Below, one piece after another: positions 8,501 to 19,967 of a stretch of DNA of 64,000 bases. How positions within the stretch are numbered: position 1 is the first letter of the stretch; the number at the start of each line of letters is the position of its first letter. The position numbers were made by a program, and so were the translations under genes. Below the pieces are notes generated by a model. It ran no database searches, had not been told where the DNA came from, and saw only the letters and a list, made by a program, of their open reading frames with translations. The stretch is from Streptomyces sp. PCS3-D2 (GTDB taxonomy: Bacteria; Actinomycetota; Actinomycetes; Streptomycetales; Streptomycetaceae): assembly GCF_000612545.2 (NCBI RefSeq), contig NZ_CP097800.1:3387001-3451000 (forward strand), given 5' to 3'.

Positions 8501-9105
8501 ACAACGGACTGAACGCTCAGAGCGACCCCACCGTCCAGCCGGTACCCGCCTCCGTCGTCGAGGCGGTCGACGCGGCGGACGTGACCCTGTCCAACCCCAA
8601 ATGGGCCGTCATCGCGCTCGGCGCGAACCTCGGCAACCGCCTGGAGACCCTCCAGGGCGCCATCGACGCCCTCGGCGACACCCCCGGCCTGCGGGTCAAG
8701 GCCGTCTCCCCCGTCTACGAGACCGAGCCGTGGGGCGTCGAGGCCGGCTCGCAGCCCTCGTACCTCAATGCGGTCATCGCGGTGAAGACCACCCTGCCCC
8801 CGTCCTCGCTGCTGGAGCGCGGGCAGGCCATCGAGGAGGCCTTCGACCGCGTCCGCGAGGAGCGCTGGGGCCCGCGCACGATCGACGTCGACATCGTGGC
8901 GTACGCCGACCGCGTCTGCGACGACCCGGTCCTCACCCTCCCGCACCCCCGTGCCCACCAGCGCGCCTTCGTGCTGGCCCCCTGGCACGACATCGACCCG
9001 GAGGCCCAGCTCCCGGGCCGGGGCCCGGTCGCCGGCCTCCTGGCCGGAATCGGCCTGAGCGGCGTCACGCCGCGCCCCGACCTGGAACTCCACCTCCCCG
9101 AGTAG
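8497..9105 (+). CDS. folK: 2-amino-4-hydroxy-6-hydroxymethyldihydropteridine pyrophosphokinase
   Basis: Transfers pyrophosphate from ATP to 6-hydroxymethyl-7,8-dihydropterin, supplying FolP. The 202 residues carry ALGANLGNR (about 45-53), VYETEPWG, and the signature ERWGPRTIDVDIV. An N-terminal extension of about 40 residues (AQSDPTVQPVPASVVEAVDA) precedes the conserved domain, as in other Streptomyces FolK proteins. The ATG overlaps the folB stop by 4 nt. Confidence 0.94.
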   Translation: MNNGLNAQSDPTVQPVPASVVEAVDAADVTLSNPKWAVIALGANLGNRLETLQGAIDALGDTPGLRVKAVSPVYETEPWGVEAGSQPSYLNAVIAVKTTLPPSSLLERGQAIEEAFDRVREERWGPRTIDVDIVAYADRVCDDPVLTLPHPRAHQRAFVLAPWHDIDPEAQLPGRGPVAGLLAGIGLSGVTPRPDLELHLPE

Positions 9106-9153
9106 TCGTTAGTAGCCTGTTCACGGCTACTCGCTGAAAGTGGGGACGGGCAA

Positions 9154-9642
9154 GTGAAGCAACTGAGGCCGGGGGTCCTGGCGGGCATCTTCGTGGTCGC
9201 CGGGGTCCTGTCCTGGGCCGGTGCCCGGCTGTGGAACGCGTACGGCACCCTGCCGGGCGTTCCGCTGGCCGCGCCGATCGTCCTGGGGGCCATTGCCGTG
9301 GTGCTGCTGGCCACCGCACTGTCCCTGAAGGCCCGGCTCAAGGCCCAGCGGGAGCGCCGCCCGGGCGCGAAGGGCGTGGAGCCGCTCATGGCGGCCCGCG
9401 CGGTGGTCTTCGGACAGGCCAGCGCGCTGGTGGCCGCGCTGGTGGCGGGCATGTACGGCGGTGTGGGGGTCTTCCTGCTGACCGACTCCCTCGATGTCCC
9501 CGCCCGCCGCGACCAGGCCTGGTACGCCGGATTCTCCGTCCTGGCAGGCATCGCGGTCATCGCCGCCGCACTCTTCCTGGAGCGCGTCCTGAAGCTCCCC
9601 GAGGACGAGGACCCCGCCCCGGAGACCCCCGCCCGGGCGTAG
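9154..9642 (+). CDS. DUF3180-family membrane protein
   Basis: A 162-residue protein with four hydrophobic segments (about residues 8-25, 38-60, 82-108 and 122-145), starting with GTG at 9154 and reading VKQLRPGVLAGIFVVAGVLS. Actinobacterial DUF3180 proteins are regularly found just after folK, as here, but their role is not known. It ends the folate run; a strong hairpin follows about 100 bp later. Confidence 0.8.
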   Translation: MKQLRPGVLAGIFVVAGVLSWAGARLWNAYGTLPGVPLAAPIVLGAIAVVLLATALSLKARLKAQRERRPGAKGVEPLMAARAVVFGQASALVAALVAGMYGGVGVFLLTDSLDVPARRDQAWYAGFSVLAGIAVIAAALFLERVLKLPEDEDPAPETPARA

Positions 9643-9738
9643 GGCGTCCCGTTCGCCGTCAGGCCTCCCACGGGGCGCGGACCAGGTGCCCGTTCACCAG
9701 GACGTCAGGATGGGGTGCGCGCCGGAAGCCCACAGCAT

Positions 9739-9777
9739 CGGTCCCCCTCCGCGAACTGAAGTCTCGGAGGGGGACCG
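9739..9777. terminator. Strong hairpin terminator between DUF3180 gene and folE
   Basis: A perfect 13-bp stem (CGGTCCCCCTCCG / CGGAGGGGGACCG) with a 13-nt loop lies between convergent genes, 24 bp downstream of the folE stop. It is likely bidirectional. The rest of the 159-bp interval 9643-9801 holds no gene that I can support. Confidence 0.82.
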
Positions 9778-9801
9778 GAGCGGACAGCGCTGACAGTGCC
9801 G

Positions 9802-10410
9802 CTAGCGAGCCATGATGAGGCTCATCGCCTCGGCCCGGGTGGCCGTGGTACGGAGCTGGCCCCGAACTGCGGACGTGGTGGTCTTGGCGCCCGGCTTGCG
9901 GATGCCGCGGACCGACATGCACATGTGCTCCGCCTCGATCACCACGATGGCCCCGCGTGCGTCAAGGATCTCCATCAGGGAGTCCGCTATCTGCGTCGTG
10001 AGGCGCTCCTGGACCTGCGGTCGGCGGGCGTAGACCTCCACAAGGCGGGCGAGCTTCGACAGGCCCGTGATCTTGCCGTTCTCCGACGGGATGTAGCCGA
10101 CGTGCGCGACTCCGTGGAACGGCAGCAGATGGTGCTCACACAGGGAAACGATCTCGATGTCCTTCACCAGGACCATCTCGTCATGCCCCAGGTCGAACAC
10201 CGTCGTCAGTACGTCCTCCGGCTCCTGCCACATGCCGGCGAGGATCTCCCGGTAGGCACGCGCCACGCGCGCCGGCGTCTCCAGGAGGCCCTCGCGGTCC
10301 GGGTCCTCGCCGACCGCGATCAGGAGTTCACGGACCGCAGCCTCCGCGCGCTTCTCGTCGAACTCGCCGATCCTGCCCTCGCCACCGGTCAGGGTCACTG
10401 GGTCGGTCAT
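9802..10410 (-). CDS. folE: GTP cyclohydrolase I
   Basis: Converts GTP to 7,8-dihydroneopterin triphosphate, the first step of folate synthesis. 202 residues with the zinc and active-site motifs [27 protein letters not shown] and [20 protein letters not shown]. The ATG at 10410 ([10 protein letters not shown]) is preferred over the upstream ATG at 10449 because GAGGATGAG sits just before it. It is transcribed in the same direction as ftsH upstream, but a strong terminator lies between them, so it probably has its own promoter. Confidence 0.95.
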   Translation of the reverse strand: MTDPVTLTGGEGRIGEFDEKRAEAAVRELLIAVGEDPDREGLLETPARVARAYREILAGMWQEPEDVLTTVFDLGHDEMVLVKDIEIVSLCEHHLLPFHGVAHVGYIPSENGKITGLSKLARLVEVYARRPQVQERLTTQIADSLMEILDARGAIVVIEAEHMCMSVRGIRKPGAKTTTSAVRGQLRTTATRAEAMSLIMAR

Positions 10411-10451
10411 CTCATCCTCGTTCCTGTCCGCACACGCGGTCGTACTCATGT

Positions 10452-10487
10452 GCCGCGCCCCCCAGGCTAGAGCCTGGGGGGCGCGGC
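10452..10487 (-). terminator. Terminator of ftsH
   Basis: A perfect inverted repeat with 17-bp arms (GCCGCGCCCCCCAGGCT and its complement) separated by AG, 29 bp after the ftsH stop. The very stable GC stem fits an actinobacterial terminator without a U-tract. Confidence 0.82.
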
Positions 10488-10515
10488 TTCCATTCCGGGT
10501 GGGTCGACCCTCCGG

Positions 10516-12540
<2,025 letters not shown>

Positions 12541-12546
12541 CCATAC

Positions 12547-12571
12547 GGGGCGCCAGGCGCCCCGTCCCTCC
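12547..12571 (-). promoter_or_regulatory. Remote ribosome binding site of ftsH bridged by a palindrome
   Basis: On the minus strand GGAGGG (12566-12571) lies 25 nt upstream of the ftsH ATG. The palindrome GGGGCGCCTGGCGCCCC (12547-12563) fills the gap. If it folds, the SD-like sequence would be brought to about 8 nt from the start codon. This is sequence-based inference. Confidence 0.5.
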
Positions 12572-12746
12572 TGCCCGTAGGTAAATGCTGCTGTGTGAGT
12601 AAAGACTGTTCTTCGGAATGTACCCCTGAATTGTCACCCGCGGCCCGTGGGACGGGTGACAGACCCGCCTTCCCCTGCTCCAACGGCGGGAACCGCCCCC
12701 GGGTTCCCCGGCCGGGCCGGTGGTTCCCAGGGGGGGCCGGTCGGGG

Positions 12747-13307
12747 TCAGCCGCCGTAGACGTGCGGGGCGAGGGTGCCGACGAACGGCAGGTTGCGGTA
12801 CTTCTCCGCGTAGTCGAGGCCGTAGCCCACGACGAACTCGTTCGGGATGTCGAAGCCGACCCACTTCACGTCGATCGCGACCTTCGCGGCCTCGGGCTTG
12901 CGCAGCAGCGTGACGACCTCCAGAGAGGCCGGCTGGCGGGAGCCCAGGTTCGACAGCAGCCAGGACAGCGTCAGCCCGGAGTCGATGATGTCCTCGACGA
13001 TCAGGACGTGCTTGTCCTTGATGTCGGTGTCCAGGTCCTTGAGGATCCGCACCACGCCGGAGGACTGGGTTCCGGCGCCGTACGAGGACACCGCCATCCA
13101 GTCCATGGTGAGCGGGGTGGACAAGGCGCGCGCCAGGTCCGCCATCACCATGACAGCGCCCTTGAGCACGCCGACGATGAGCAGGTCCTTGCCCGCGTAC
13201 TCCGCGTCGATCTTCGCGGCCAGCTCGGCCAGCTTCGCGTCGATCTCTTCCTTGGTGATGAGCACCGACTGGAGGTCGTTGCCCATGTCCTTCTCGTCCA
13301 CCCGCAT
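12747..13307 (-). CDS. hpt: Hypoxanthine phosphoribosyltransferase
   Basis: Purine salvage enzyme that joins hypoxanthine or guanine to PRPP. 186 residues starting [20 protein letters not shown], with the PRPP-binding motif [15 protein letters not shown] and the C-terminal [20 protein letters not shown]. The frame is open far upstream (to 13820) because of GC bias; ATG 13307 matches the length of Streptomyces Hpt proteins. ATG 13286 (MGNDLQ) is possible. It lies between tilS and ftsH, an order conserved widely in bacteria. Confidence 0.93.
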   Translation of the reverse strand: MRVDEKDMGNDLQSVLITKEEIDAKLAELAAKIDAEYAGKDLLIVGVLKGAVMVMADLARALSTPLTMDWMAVSSYGAGTQSSGVVRILKDLDTDIKDKHVLIVEDIIDSGLTLSWLLSNLGSRQPASLEVVTLLRKPEAAKVAIDVKWVGFDIPNEFVVGYGLDYAEKYRNLPFVGTLAPHVYGG

Positions 13308-13372
13308 CACTTTCGTTGTCGGCCGGGGCTCCGGGGTGGCCCCCGGAGGACTCAGCCGTGTTTCAGCACCAA

Positions 13373-14434
13373 TCAGCCCTGCCGGATGACAAGTCTGCCA
13401 CCCTGGCGCTGGGCCTCCACCCGGCCGGGCAGGTTGATGGCACCCTGACCGCGCCATCCGGTGATGAGGCGGTCGACTTCCTCGATGTGGCGCGCGAAGA
13501 GGGAGCCCGCGGGGGAGCCGGCGGCGACGACGGCCCTGCGCAGCACCCGGCGGCGGACGGCCGGGGGGAGGGCGTACAGCTTGGCGCACTCCAGGCGGCC
13601 GTCCTCGTCGCGTACGCCGCGGTCCGCCTCGGCGGCCCAGGCGTCGAGCGCGTCGGCGTCGTCGCGGGAGAGCTGGGCGGTACGGGCGAGGGCCTCCACG
13701 ACACCCTTGCCGAGCGCCTTCTCCAAGGCGGGCAGTCCCTCGTGGCGCAGGCGGGAGCGGGTGTAGGCGGGGTCCATGTTGTGCGGGTCGTCCCAGACGG
13801 CCAGGGACTGCACCATGCACGCCTTGCGGGCGGTCTGCCGGTCGACCTGGAGGAAGGGGCGGCGGTAGCGGTGGCTGCGTCCGGGACCGCCGGAGACTTC
13901 GGCCATGCCGGAGAGCGAGCGGATGCCGGATCCGCGGGCGAGTCCCAGCAGGACGGTTTCCGCTTGATCGTCCCGAGTGTGGCCGAGCAGCACCGCGGCG
14001 GCACCGAGGCGGTCGGCGGCCTCGTCCAGGGCGCCGTAGCGGGCGTCGCGGGCGGCGGCCTCGGGGCCTGCGCCGCGGCCGACGCGCACGGCGACGGACT
14101 CCACCGGGTCCAGGCCGAGGGAGGTCATGCGGGCGACGACTTCGGCGGCCCGCTGGTCGGAGCCGGCCTGCAGTCCGTGGTCGACGGTGATGCCGCCGGC
14201 CCGGATACCGAGTTTGGGGGCCTCGAAGGCGAGGGCCGAGGCGAGGGCCATGGAGTCGGCGCCGCCGGAGCAGGCGACGAGCACGAGTGGCGGGGTGCCC
14301 GAGCCGGTGCGACGGTCGGCACGGGGGATGCCTCCGGACGGAGTCCGGGGGAGGTCGGTGAGGTCGGTGAGGACGTCGTGGAGTACGCGGCGGACCGCCA
14401 GGCGTATCGCCGCGACCGCAGGATGGGGACCCAT
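13373..14434 (-). CDS. tilS: tRNA(Ile)-lysidine synthase
   Basis: Modifies C34 of the tRNA(Ile) CAU anticodon to lysidine, allowing AUA reading. 353 residues with the N-type ATP-pyrophosphatase P-loop [15 protein letters not shown] (about 53-67), [20 protein letters not shown] and the following [12 protein letters not shown] segment. The C-terminal part ([19 protein letters not shown]) is short, as in actinobacterial TilS. It is followed by hpt with 65 bp between, so the two are probably co-transcribed. Confidence 0.93.
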   Translation of the reverse strand: MGPHPAVAAIRLAVRRVLHDVLTDLTDLPRTPSGGIPRADRRTGSGTPPLVLVACSGGADSMALASALAFEAPKLGIRAGGITVDHGLQAGSDQRAAEVVARMTSLGLDPVESVAVRVGRGAGPEAAARDARYGALDEAADRLGAAAVLLGHTRDDQAETVLLGLARGSGIRSLSGMAEVSGGPGRSHRYRRPFLQVDRQTARKACMVQSLAVWDDPHNMDPAYTRSRLRHEGLPALEKALGKGVVEALARTAQLSRDDADALDAWAAEADRGVRDEDGRLECAKLYALPPAVRRRVLRRAVVAAGSPAGSLFARHIEEVDRLITGWRGQGAINLPGRVEAQRQGGRLVIRQG

Positions 14435-14701
14435 GTCCGGTGCCCTTCGATGGAGTTGGGATGCCTCGGAGGCTTCGGGTGGTGTGCGGGGGCGCTTGCC
14501 CGACTACCCCCGCAGAACGGAGAGGATGTCACTCAGAGTGCGTCGATGGTGACAGAACCGAGCCGTTCCCCGAGCATCGCACGCCCTTCTACGGCTCACG
14601 GTCCCTCGGACGGGTGATGCTGCTTCCCCCAGTGAGACATGTTTAGGCCTCTCCGTCACGTGTGGCGCGGGTGAACGTGGGAGAAGGGCCGGGACCGTGC
14701 G
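14435..14701. other. Gene-free interval upstream of tilS
   Basis: No coding region is supported here. It holds a stem with 8-bp arms (TGCGGGGG at 14485-14492, CCCCCGCA at 14507-14514) about 50 bp upstream of the tilS start. This could be part of the tilS leader or the end of an upstream transcript. I see no clear promoter boxes. Confidence 0.4.
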
Positions 14702-14734
14702 GCACGGGCCCGCCGGCGCGCGGCGGGCCCGTGC
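14702..14734 (-). terminator. Terminator of the DUF2342 gene
   Basis: A perfect 14-bp stem (GCACGGGCCCGCCG and its complement) with a 5-nt GCGCG loop, starting 10 nt after the stop codon at 14744. Confidence 0.82.
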
Positions 14735-14743
14735 GCCCGGGTG

Positions 14744-15907
14744 TCAGCCCTCCCGGTCCTCCCCGCCGGTCTCCCCTCCCGTCTCGCCCCCCTTGCCGTG
14801 GACCCTGGCCACCCAGTCCGCGGGCCGGTCGATCTCCGCCTTGGTGGGCAGCGTGTTCGGTGAGGTCCAGACCCGGTTGAAGCCGTCCATGCCCACCTGG
14901 CCGACGACGGCACGCACGAAGCGCTCGCCGTCGCGGTACTGGCGCAGCTTGGCGTCGAGGCCGAGCAGCTTGCGCAGGGCGGCGTCGAGCCGACCCGCTC
15001 CGCTGGCGCGGCGCTGCTGGAACTTCTCCCGGATCTCGGCGACCGAGGGCACCACCTGGGGGCCGACGCCGTCCATGACGAAGTCGGCGTGGCCCTCCAG
15101 CAGGGACATGACGGCGGTGAGGCGGCCGAGGATCTCGCGCTGCTCGGGGGTCTGCACGAGCTCGACGAGGGAGCGGCCCTCGTCTCCGCGCTCGGCGTCG
15201 GGGCGGGCGCCGGCGAAGGACTGGGCGGCCTCCCGGATGCGTTCGAGGACGGTCATCGGGTCCACGTCGGTGGCGCCGAGAAACGTCTGGATCTCGCCTT
15301 CGAGGTGGGCCCGCAGCCACGGGACGGCCGTGAACTGGGTACGGTGCGTCTCCTCGTGCAGGCAGACCCAGAGCCGGAAGTCGTGCGGGGCCACCTCCAG
15401 CTCGCGCTCGACGTGCACGATGTTCGGGGCGACGAGCAGCAGCCGGCCGCCCGCCGCGGAGGCCGGCAGGTCGCGGGAGACGGGCGCGAAGGTCTCGTAC
15501 TGCCCCAGGACCCGAGAGGCCAGGAAGCTGAGCAGCATGCCCAGCTCGACGCCGGTGACCTTGCCGCCGACGGCCCCGAGCACGGCTCCGCCGGGGGCGG
15601 CCGCGCGGCGGTCCTGCATCTTGCCGAGGAGCGGCATGAGCAGCTCCCGGAATCCGGCGACGTTGGCCTTGACCCAGCCGGCCCGGTCGACGACCAGGAC
15701 GGGGGTGTCGGGGACGGCGGCGCCGTCCGGGATCATCCGGGTGAACTCGCGTACGTGCCGTTCCGAGGTCCTGGCGTGCCCGCGCAGCTCGGCGACGACG
15801 GCCCGTGCCTCGTCCCGGGTGACCTCCGGGCCGGGCCGTACCAGCCGGGTCGCGGTCGCGACCGCGAGGTTCCAGTCGACCATCTCCGCACCACTGATGC
15901 TCGTCAT
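14744..15907 (-). CDS. DUF2342 zinc-metalloprotease-like protein (F420-biosynthesis-associated type)
   Basis: A 387-residue protein of the actinobacterial DUF2342 family, often labelled coenzyme F420 biosynthesis-associated or zinc-dependent metalloprotease. It reads SISGAEMVDWNLAVATATRL at the start and has a zincin-like motif HEETHRTQF at about residue 184, which fits HExxH. The flanking LWVCLHEETHRTQF and PWLRAHLEGEIQTFL segments are typical of the family. It probably co-transcribes with the dacB-like gene upstream (38 bp gap). Protease activity is inferred from the motif, not shown. Confidence 0.8.
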   Translation of the reverse strand: MTSISGAEMVDWNLAVATATRLVRPGPEVTRDEARAVVAELRGHARTSERHVREFTRMIPDGAAVPDTPVLVVDRAGWVKANVAGFRELLMPLLGKMQDRRAAAPGGAVLGAVGGKVTGVELGMLLSFLASRVLGQYETFAPVSRDLPASAAGGRLLLVAPNIVHVERELEVAPHDFRLWVCLHEETHRTQFTAVPWLRAHLEGEIQTFLGATDVDPMTVLERIREAAQSFAGARPDAERGDEGRSLVELVQTPEQREILGRLTAVMSLLEGHADFVMDGVGPQVVPSVAEIREKFQQRRASGAGRLDAALRKLLGLDAKLRQYRDGERFVRAVVGQVGMDGFNRVWTSPNTLPTKAEIDRPADWVARVHGKGGETGGETGGEDREG

Positions 15908-15945
15908 GCGTCAACCGTACGTGGGGGAGGCGTCCTGCGGACCCC

Positions 15946-17388
15946 TTACGGAGCGCCCGCGACAGCTGCGGCCAGCTTGTCGAGGCCCTTCTCGGCACCC
16001 TGGGGGCCGGGGCTGTTCGCCGTGAGGAAGGCGAAGGCGAGGAGCCTGCCGGCGGGGTCGACCACGGTGCCGGACAGGGAGTTCACTCCGGTGAGGGTGC
16101 CGGTCTTGGCGCGGACCAGGCCGGCCGCCGGGGAGGTGCCCGCGTTGCGGGCGCGCAGGGTCCCGGTGAATCCGGCGACGGGCAGCCCGGTGAGGACGGG
16201 CCGCAGCTCGGGGTGCTGCGGGTCGGCGGCCTTGGTGAGCAGGCCGGTCAGCAGGCTTGCGCTGACCTTGTCGGCGCGGCTCAGTCCGCTGCCGTCGGCG
16301 AAGCGGGAGCCGCTCGTGTCGATGCCGAGGGCGGCGAGCCGTTCGGTGACGGCCTTCTCGGCCCCCTCGAAGCTGGCGGGCCGGCCGGAGGCGAGGGCGG
16401 TCTGCCGGGCGAGGGCCTCGGCGATGTCGTTGTCGCTGTTGGTCAGCATCCGCTCGACGAGGCCGGCCACCGGGGCGGACCGGGTGACGGCCAGCGGCTG
16501 GACACCGGCCGCCGGCCTGGCCCGGGCGGGTTCCCCGGTGACCGTGATGCCGCGCTCCGCCAGCAGGGCGCCGAAGGCGCGGGCGGCGGCACCGGCCGGG
16601 TCGTCGGTGCGGTCCACGGGCCCGGAGACGGAGTCGTCGGGGCGGCCCTCGTCGGCCGCCAGTGCGGTCACCGGGGCGATGTTGGGGTTGACGCCGATCG
16701 GGTGCCGGACGGGGCCGCTGTAGAGGCTGTCGTCGTACCCGAGGGTCACGGTGTCGGTGCCGGCGGCCTTGAGCGCCTGCGCGGCGTCGGCGGCGAGGAC
16801 GACGAGACTGCCGCCGGCACCGGCGGGGTTCTTCCGCTTCGCGGTGAGGGAGGGGTCGCCGCCGCCGACGAGGACGATCTGGCCGGGGGCGGCGCCGGGC
16901 ACGACGGTGGTCCTGATCCGGTGCTCGGGCCCGAGCGCGGCCAGGACGGCGGCCGCGGTGGCGATCTTGACGGTGGAGGCGGGCGTCATCGCGGTCCGCG
17001 CCCCGGACTCGTAGAGCACCTGTCCGGTGGCGGTGTCCACGACGGAGGCGGTACGGACGGTGCCGAGGGCCGGATCGGCCAGCAGCGGGCCCAGCCTGGC
17101 GGCCAGTGTGCCGGCCGGTGCGGCCGCGGCGGCCTGCCCCTGCGGAACGCCGGGCCCGACGGCGGCCAGGACCCCGGGGGCACTGGGCGCGGCCTGCGGA
17201 AGGCGCTCGGCGCCGGCCGCGCCACCGTGATCTGCACCACCCGTGCGGCTCCAGGAGGCAGCCGCGTCCCGCTCGGCCTTACGCTGGCCGGAGTCCCACG
17301 GACCGGCGGCGGTCACGGCTGCCACCGACAGGGCGAGGCCGGCGACGGCCGCACCCGCGGTGAGCTGCCACGTCTTGACCAATGGCAT
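15946..17388 (-). CDS. dacB: D-alanyl-D-alanine carboxypeptidase/endopeptidase (PBP4, S13 family)
   Basis: Penicillin-binding protein that trims or cleaves peptidoglycan stem peptides outside the membrane. 480 residues from ATG 17388, chosen for AAGGGG about 10 nt upstream; a longer frame to 17433 lacks this. An N-terminal signal/anchor (about 8-28) precedes the catalytic domain. The motifs are SxxK in PASTVKIATA (about 134), SDN in TNSDNDIAEAL (about 316) and KTG in RAKTGTLTGV (about 427). The ~150-residue insertion between the first two motifs is characteristic of class C PBPs. It is divergent from ppa. Confidence 0.9.
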   Translation of the reverse strand: MPLVKTWQLTAGAAVAGLALSVAAVTAAGPWDSGQRKAERDAAASWSRTGGADHGGAAGAERLPQAAPSAPGVLAAVGPGVPQGQAAAAAPAGTLAARLGPLLADPALGTVRTASVVDTATGQVLYESGARTAMTPASTVKIATAAAVLAALGPEHRIRTTVVPGAAPGQIVLVGGGDPSLTAKRKNPAGAGGSLVVLAADAAQALKAAGTDTVTLGYDDSLYSGPVRHPIGVNPNIAPVTALAADEGRPDDSVSGPVDRTDDPAGAAARAFGALLAERGITVTGEPARARPAAGVQPLAVTRSAPVAGLVERMLTNSDNDIAEALARQTALASGRPASFEGAEKAVTERLAALGIDTSGSRFADGSGLSRADKVSASLLTGLLTKAADPQHPELRPVLTGLPVAGFTGTLRARNAGTSPAAGLVRAKTGTLTGVNSLSGTVVDPAGRLLAFAFLTANSPGPQGAEKGLDKLAAAVAGAP

Positions 17389-17551
17389 CTCGGACCAGCC
17401 CCTTTCGCGATCACACATATGCGTGAGGGACACTTAACCACTGCGTCTTGCCGCGAGCATGGCACCCCACCCGAGAGGGACGGGCCGGACGCGCACGCAG
17501 TTGAATCAATGCCGTCTCGAAGCAATGAAGCTGATCATGGAGGAGCAGGAC

Positions 17552-18046
17552 GTGGAGTTCGACGTCACCATCGAGATCCCCAAGGGTTCGCGGAACAAGT
17601 ACGAGGTGGACCACGAGACCGGCCGGATCCGTCTGGACCGTCGCCTCTTCACCTCGACCAGCTACCCGGCCGACTACGGCTTCGTCGAGAACACCCTCGG
17701 TGAGGACGGCGACCCGCTGGACGCGCTGGTCATCCTCGACGAGCCGACCTTCCCGGGCTGCCTGATCAAGTGCCGCGCCATCGGCATGTTCCGCATGACG
17801 GACGAGGCGGGCGGCGACGACAAGCTGCTCTGCGTGCCGGCCTCCGACCCGCGCGTCGAGCACCTGCGCGACATCCACCACGTGTCCGAGTTCGACCGCC
17901 TGGAGATCCAGCACTTCTTCGAGGTCTACAAGGACCTGGAGCCGGGCAAGTCGGTCGAGGGCGCGAACTGGGTCGGCCGCGCCGAGGCCGAGGCCGAGAT
18001 CGAGGCCTCGTACAAGCGCCTGGAGGCGCAGGGCGGCCACCACTGA
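17552..18046 (+). CDS. ppa: Inorganic pyrophosphatase
   Basis: Hydrolyses pyrophosphate in the cytoplasm, pulling biosynthetic reactions forward. 164 residues beginning [20 protein letters not shown], with the signature DGDPLDALV that binds divalent metal. The GTG at 17552 is chosen because GGAGG lies 8 nt upstream and the conserved family N-terminus starts there; an ATG at 17525 and further upstream codons are in frame but outside the conserved region. Family I soluble PPase of normal length. Confidence 0.94.
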   Translation: MEFDVTIEIPKGSRNKYEVDHETGRIRLDRRLFTSTSYPADYGFVENTLGEDGDPLDALVILDEPTFPGCLIKCRAIGMFRMTDEAGGDDKLLCVPASDPRVEHLRDIHHVSEFDRLEIQHFFEVYKDLEPGKSVEGANWVGRAEAEAEIEASYKRLEAQGGHH

Positions 18047-18100
18047 GCCCAGGCTCGGTGGTAGCTGGGCCGGGGCACTCCCCCGCGCCCTCCGAAGCAT

Positions 18101-18140
18101 GACGGCGGGCGGCATTCCCTCGGGGATGCCGCCCGCCGTC
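18101..18140 (+). terminator. Terminator of ppa
   Basis: A perfect 15-bp stem (GACGGCGGGCGGCAT and its complement) with a 10-nt loop, 54 bp after the ppa stop. Confidence 0.82.
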
Positions 18141-18223
18141 GTGCTTCCGGGGGAGCCAGGTTTCGACGGGGAGGAAACGGTTCCGCATACTGATGATCCG
18201 GGTGATCACGAACAGGAGGACGC

Positions 18224-19867
18224 GTGGCGGAGGCCGACGGGGCGGAGGACAGGAAGCCCCAGTCCGACGAGGCGCACAGCGCCTTCACGCCGCCTCCGGG
18301 CATGGAGCCGGACACGGCCGACGACGACCAGCCCACCTCCGAGTTCGTCCGCCCGCCGAACACCGGTCCGGCCCCGCCCGAGCCGGAGGGCTCGGCCTTC
18401 GCCGCGCCGGCCACCTACAGCGCCGCGCAATCCCCTCCCGCCTACACCCCCGGCCAGGGCTTCCCCGCCGTCCGGCTGAAGGAGTCGCCCTGGCAGGACC
18501 GCATGCGCACGATGCTGCGCATGCCGGTCGACGTGCGCCCCGTACCGGACCTCGTGCAGCGGCCGAGCGAGGCGGGGCCCGCCGTGGGCCGCGTGCTCGA
18601 CCTGACGCTGCGCATCGGCGAGCTGCTGCTGTCGGGCGGCGAGGGCTCCGAGGACGTGGAGGCGGCGATGTTCGCCGTGGCCCGCTCCTACGGGCTGGAC
18701 CGCTGCGAGCCGACGGTCACCTTCACCATGCTGTCGATCACGCACCAGCCGTCGCTGGTCGACGATCCGGTCTCGGCGAGCCGGACGGTGCGCCGCCGGG
18801 GCACCGACTACACCCGTCTGGCGGCGGTGTTCCGGCTGGTGGCCGACATCAGCTCGCCGGACACCGACATCACGCTGGAAGAGGCCTACCGGCGCCTCGC
18901 CGAGATCCGGCGCAACCGGCACCCGTACCCCACGTGGGTGCTGACGGCGGCCGCGGGGCTGCTCGCCGGGGCCGCCTCGGTGCTGGTCGGCGGCCGGGTG
19001 CTGGTCTTCTGCGCGGCCGCGCTGGGCGCGGTCCTCGGTGACCGGCTCGCGTGGCTGTGCGCCGGGCGCGGGCTGCCGGAGTTCTACCAGTTCGTGGCCG
19101 CCGCGATGCCGCCGGCCGCCTTCGGGGTGGCGCTCAAGCTCGCGGAGATCGAGGACATCAAGGCCTCCGCCGTGATCACCGGCGGACTGTTCGCGCTGCT
19201 GCCCGGGCGGGCCCTGGTCGCGGCCGTGCAGGACGGCCTGACGGGCTTCTACATCACCGCGGCCGCCCGGCTCCTGGAGGTCATGTACCTCTTCATCGGC
19301 ATCATCATGGGCGTACTGGTCGTGCTCTATCTCGGCCTCCAGCTGGGCGCCTCGCCCAAGCCGGAGGAGGTCCTCCAGATCACCGAGCGGCCGCTGATCC
19401 AGATCGCGGCGTCGATGGTGCTGGTCTTCACCTTCGCGATCCTGCTCCAGCAGGAACGCTCGACCGTCTGGATCGTGACCCTGAACGGCGGGGTGGCGTG
19501 GGTGACGTTCGGAGCGCTGCACTACGCGGGCGGGATCCCGCCCGTGCCGGCCACCGCCGTCGCGGCCGGACTGGTGGGCCTCTTCGGCCAGCTCTTCTCC
19601 CGCTACCGCTTCGCCTCCGCCCTGCCGTACGTCACGGCCGCCATCGGGCCGCTGCTGCCGGGTTCGGCGACGTACTACGGGCTGCTGCTGATCGCCGAGG
19701 ACCGGCTCAACGAGGGGCTCGGCTCCCTGGTGAACGCCGCGGCCATCGCGCTGGCCATCGCGATCGGGGTCAACCTGGGGTCGGAGACCTCCCGGCTGTT
19801 CATGCGCATCCCGGGGGCGGCGAGCGCCGGAAGCCGCGCGGCGGCGAAGCGGACCCGGGGCTACTGA
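18224..19867 (+). CDS. ThrE-type threonine/serine exporter
   Basis: A 547-residue membrane protein. A soluble N-terminal part (1-130, Pro/Asp-rich then ThrE-like, with LDLTLRIGELLLSGGEGSED) is followed by about ten hydrophobic helices between residues 235 and 535. This matches ThrE plus ThrE_2 domains fused in one chain, as in the Corynebacterium threonine exporter. Exported substrate is inferred from the family. The GTG at 18224 follows GGAGG. It ends at a bidirectional terminator facing the DedA gene. Confidence 0.85.
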   Translation: MAEADGAEDRKPQSDEAHSAFTPPPGMEPDTADDDQPTSEFVRPPNTGPAPPEPEGSAFAAPATYSAAQSPPAYTPGQGFPAVRLKESPWQDRMRTMLRMPVDVRPVPDLVQRPSEAGPAVGRVLDLTLRIGELLLSGGEGSEDVEAAMFAVARSYGLDRCEPTVTFTMLSITHQPSLVDDPVSASRTVRRRGTDYTRLAAVFRLVADISSPDTDITLEEAYRRLAEIRRNRHPYPTWVLTAAAGLLAGAASVLVGGRVLVFCAAALGAVLGDRLAWLCAGRGLPEFYQFVAAAMPPAAFGVALKLAEIEDIKASAVITGGLFALLPGRALVAAVQDGLTGFYITAAARLLEVMYLFIGIIMGVLVVLYLGLQLGASPKPEEVLQITERPLIQIAASMVLVFTFAILLQQERSTVWIVTLNGGVAWVTFGALHYAGGIPPVPATAVAAGLVGLFGQLFSRYRFASALPYVTAAIGPLLPGSATYYGLLLIAEDRLNEGLGSLVNAAAIALAIAIGVNLGSETSRLFMRIPGAASAGSRAAAKRTRGY

Positions 19868-19906
19868 CGGCCGCCGGCGGCCCTGCGTCCGGGCGTCGGG
19901 GACGCG

Positions 19907-19954
19907 GAACGGGCCGCACCCCCTGCCCCGGTGGGGCGGGCGTACGGCCCGTTC
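19907..19954. terminator. Bidirectional terminator between ThrE-type and DedA genes
   Basis: Outer stem GAACGGGCCG / CGGCCCGTTC with further internal GC pairing (CCCC/GGGG), between convergent stops at 19867 and 19968. Confidence 0.65.
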
Positions 19955-19967
19955 GGCGCGTGCGGTC

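Noticed and set aside
9659-9922. An 87-codon minus-strand frame past the folE stop (ending HLVRAPWEA)
   Set aside because: It runs through the strong terminator and the folE coding region out of frame, with no start signal or known domain.
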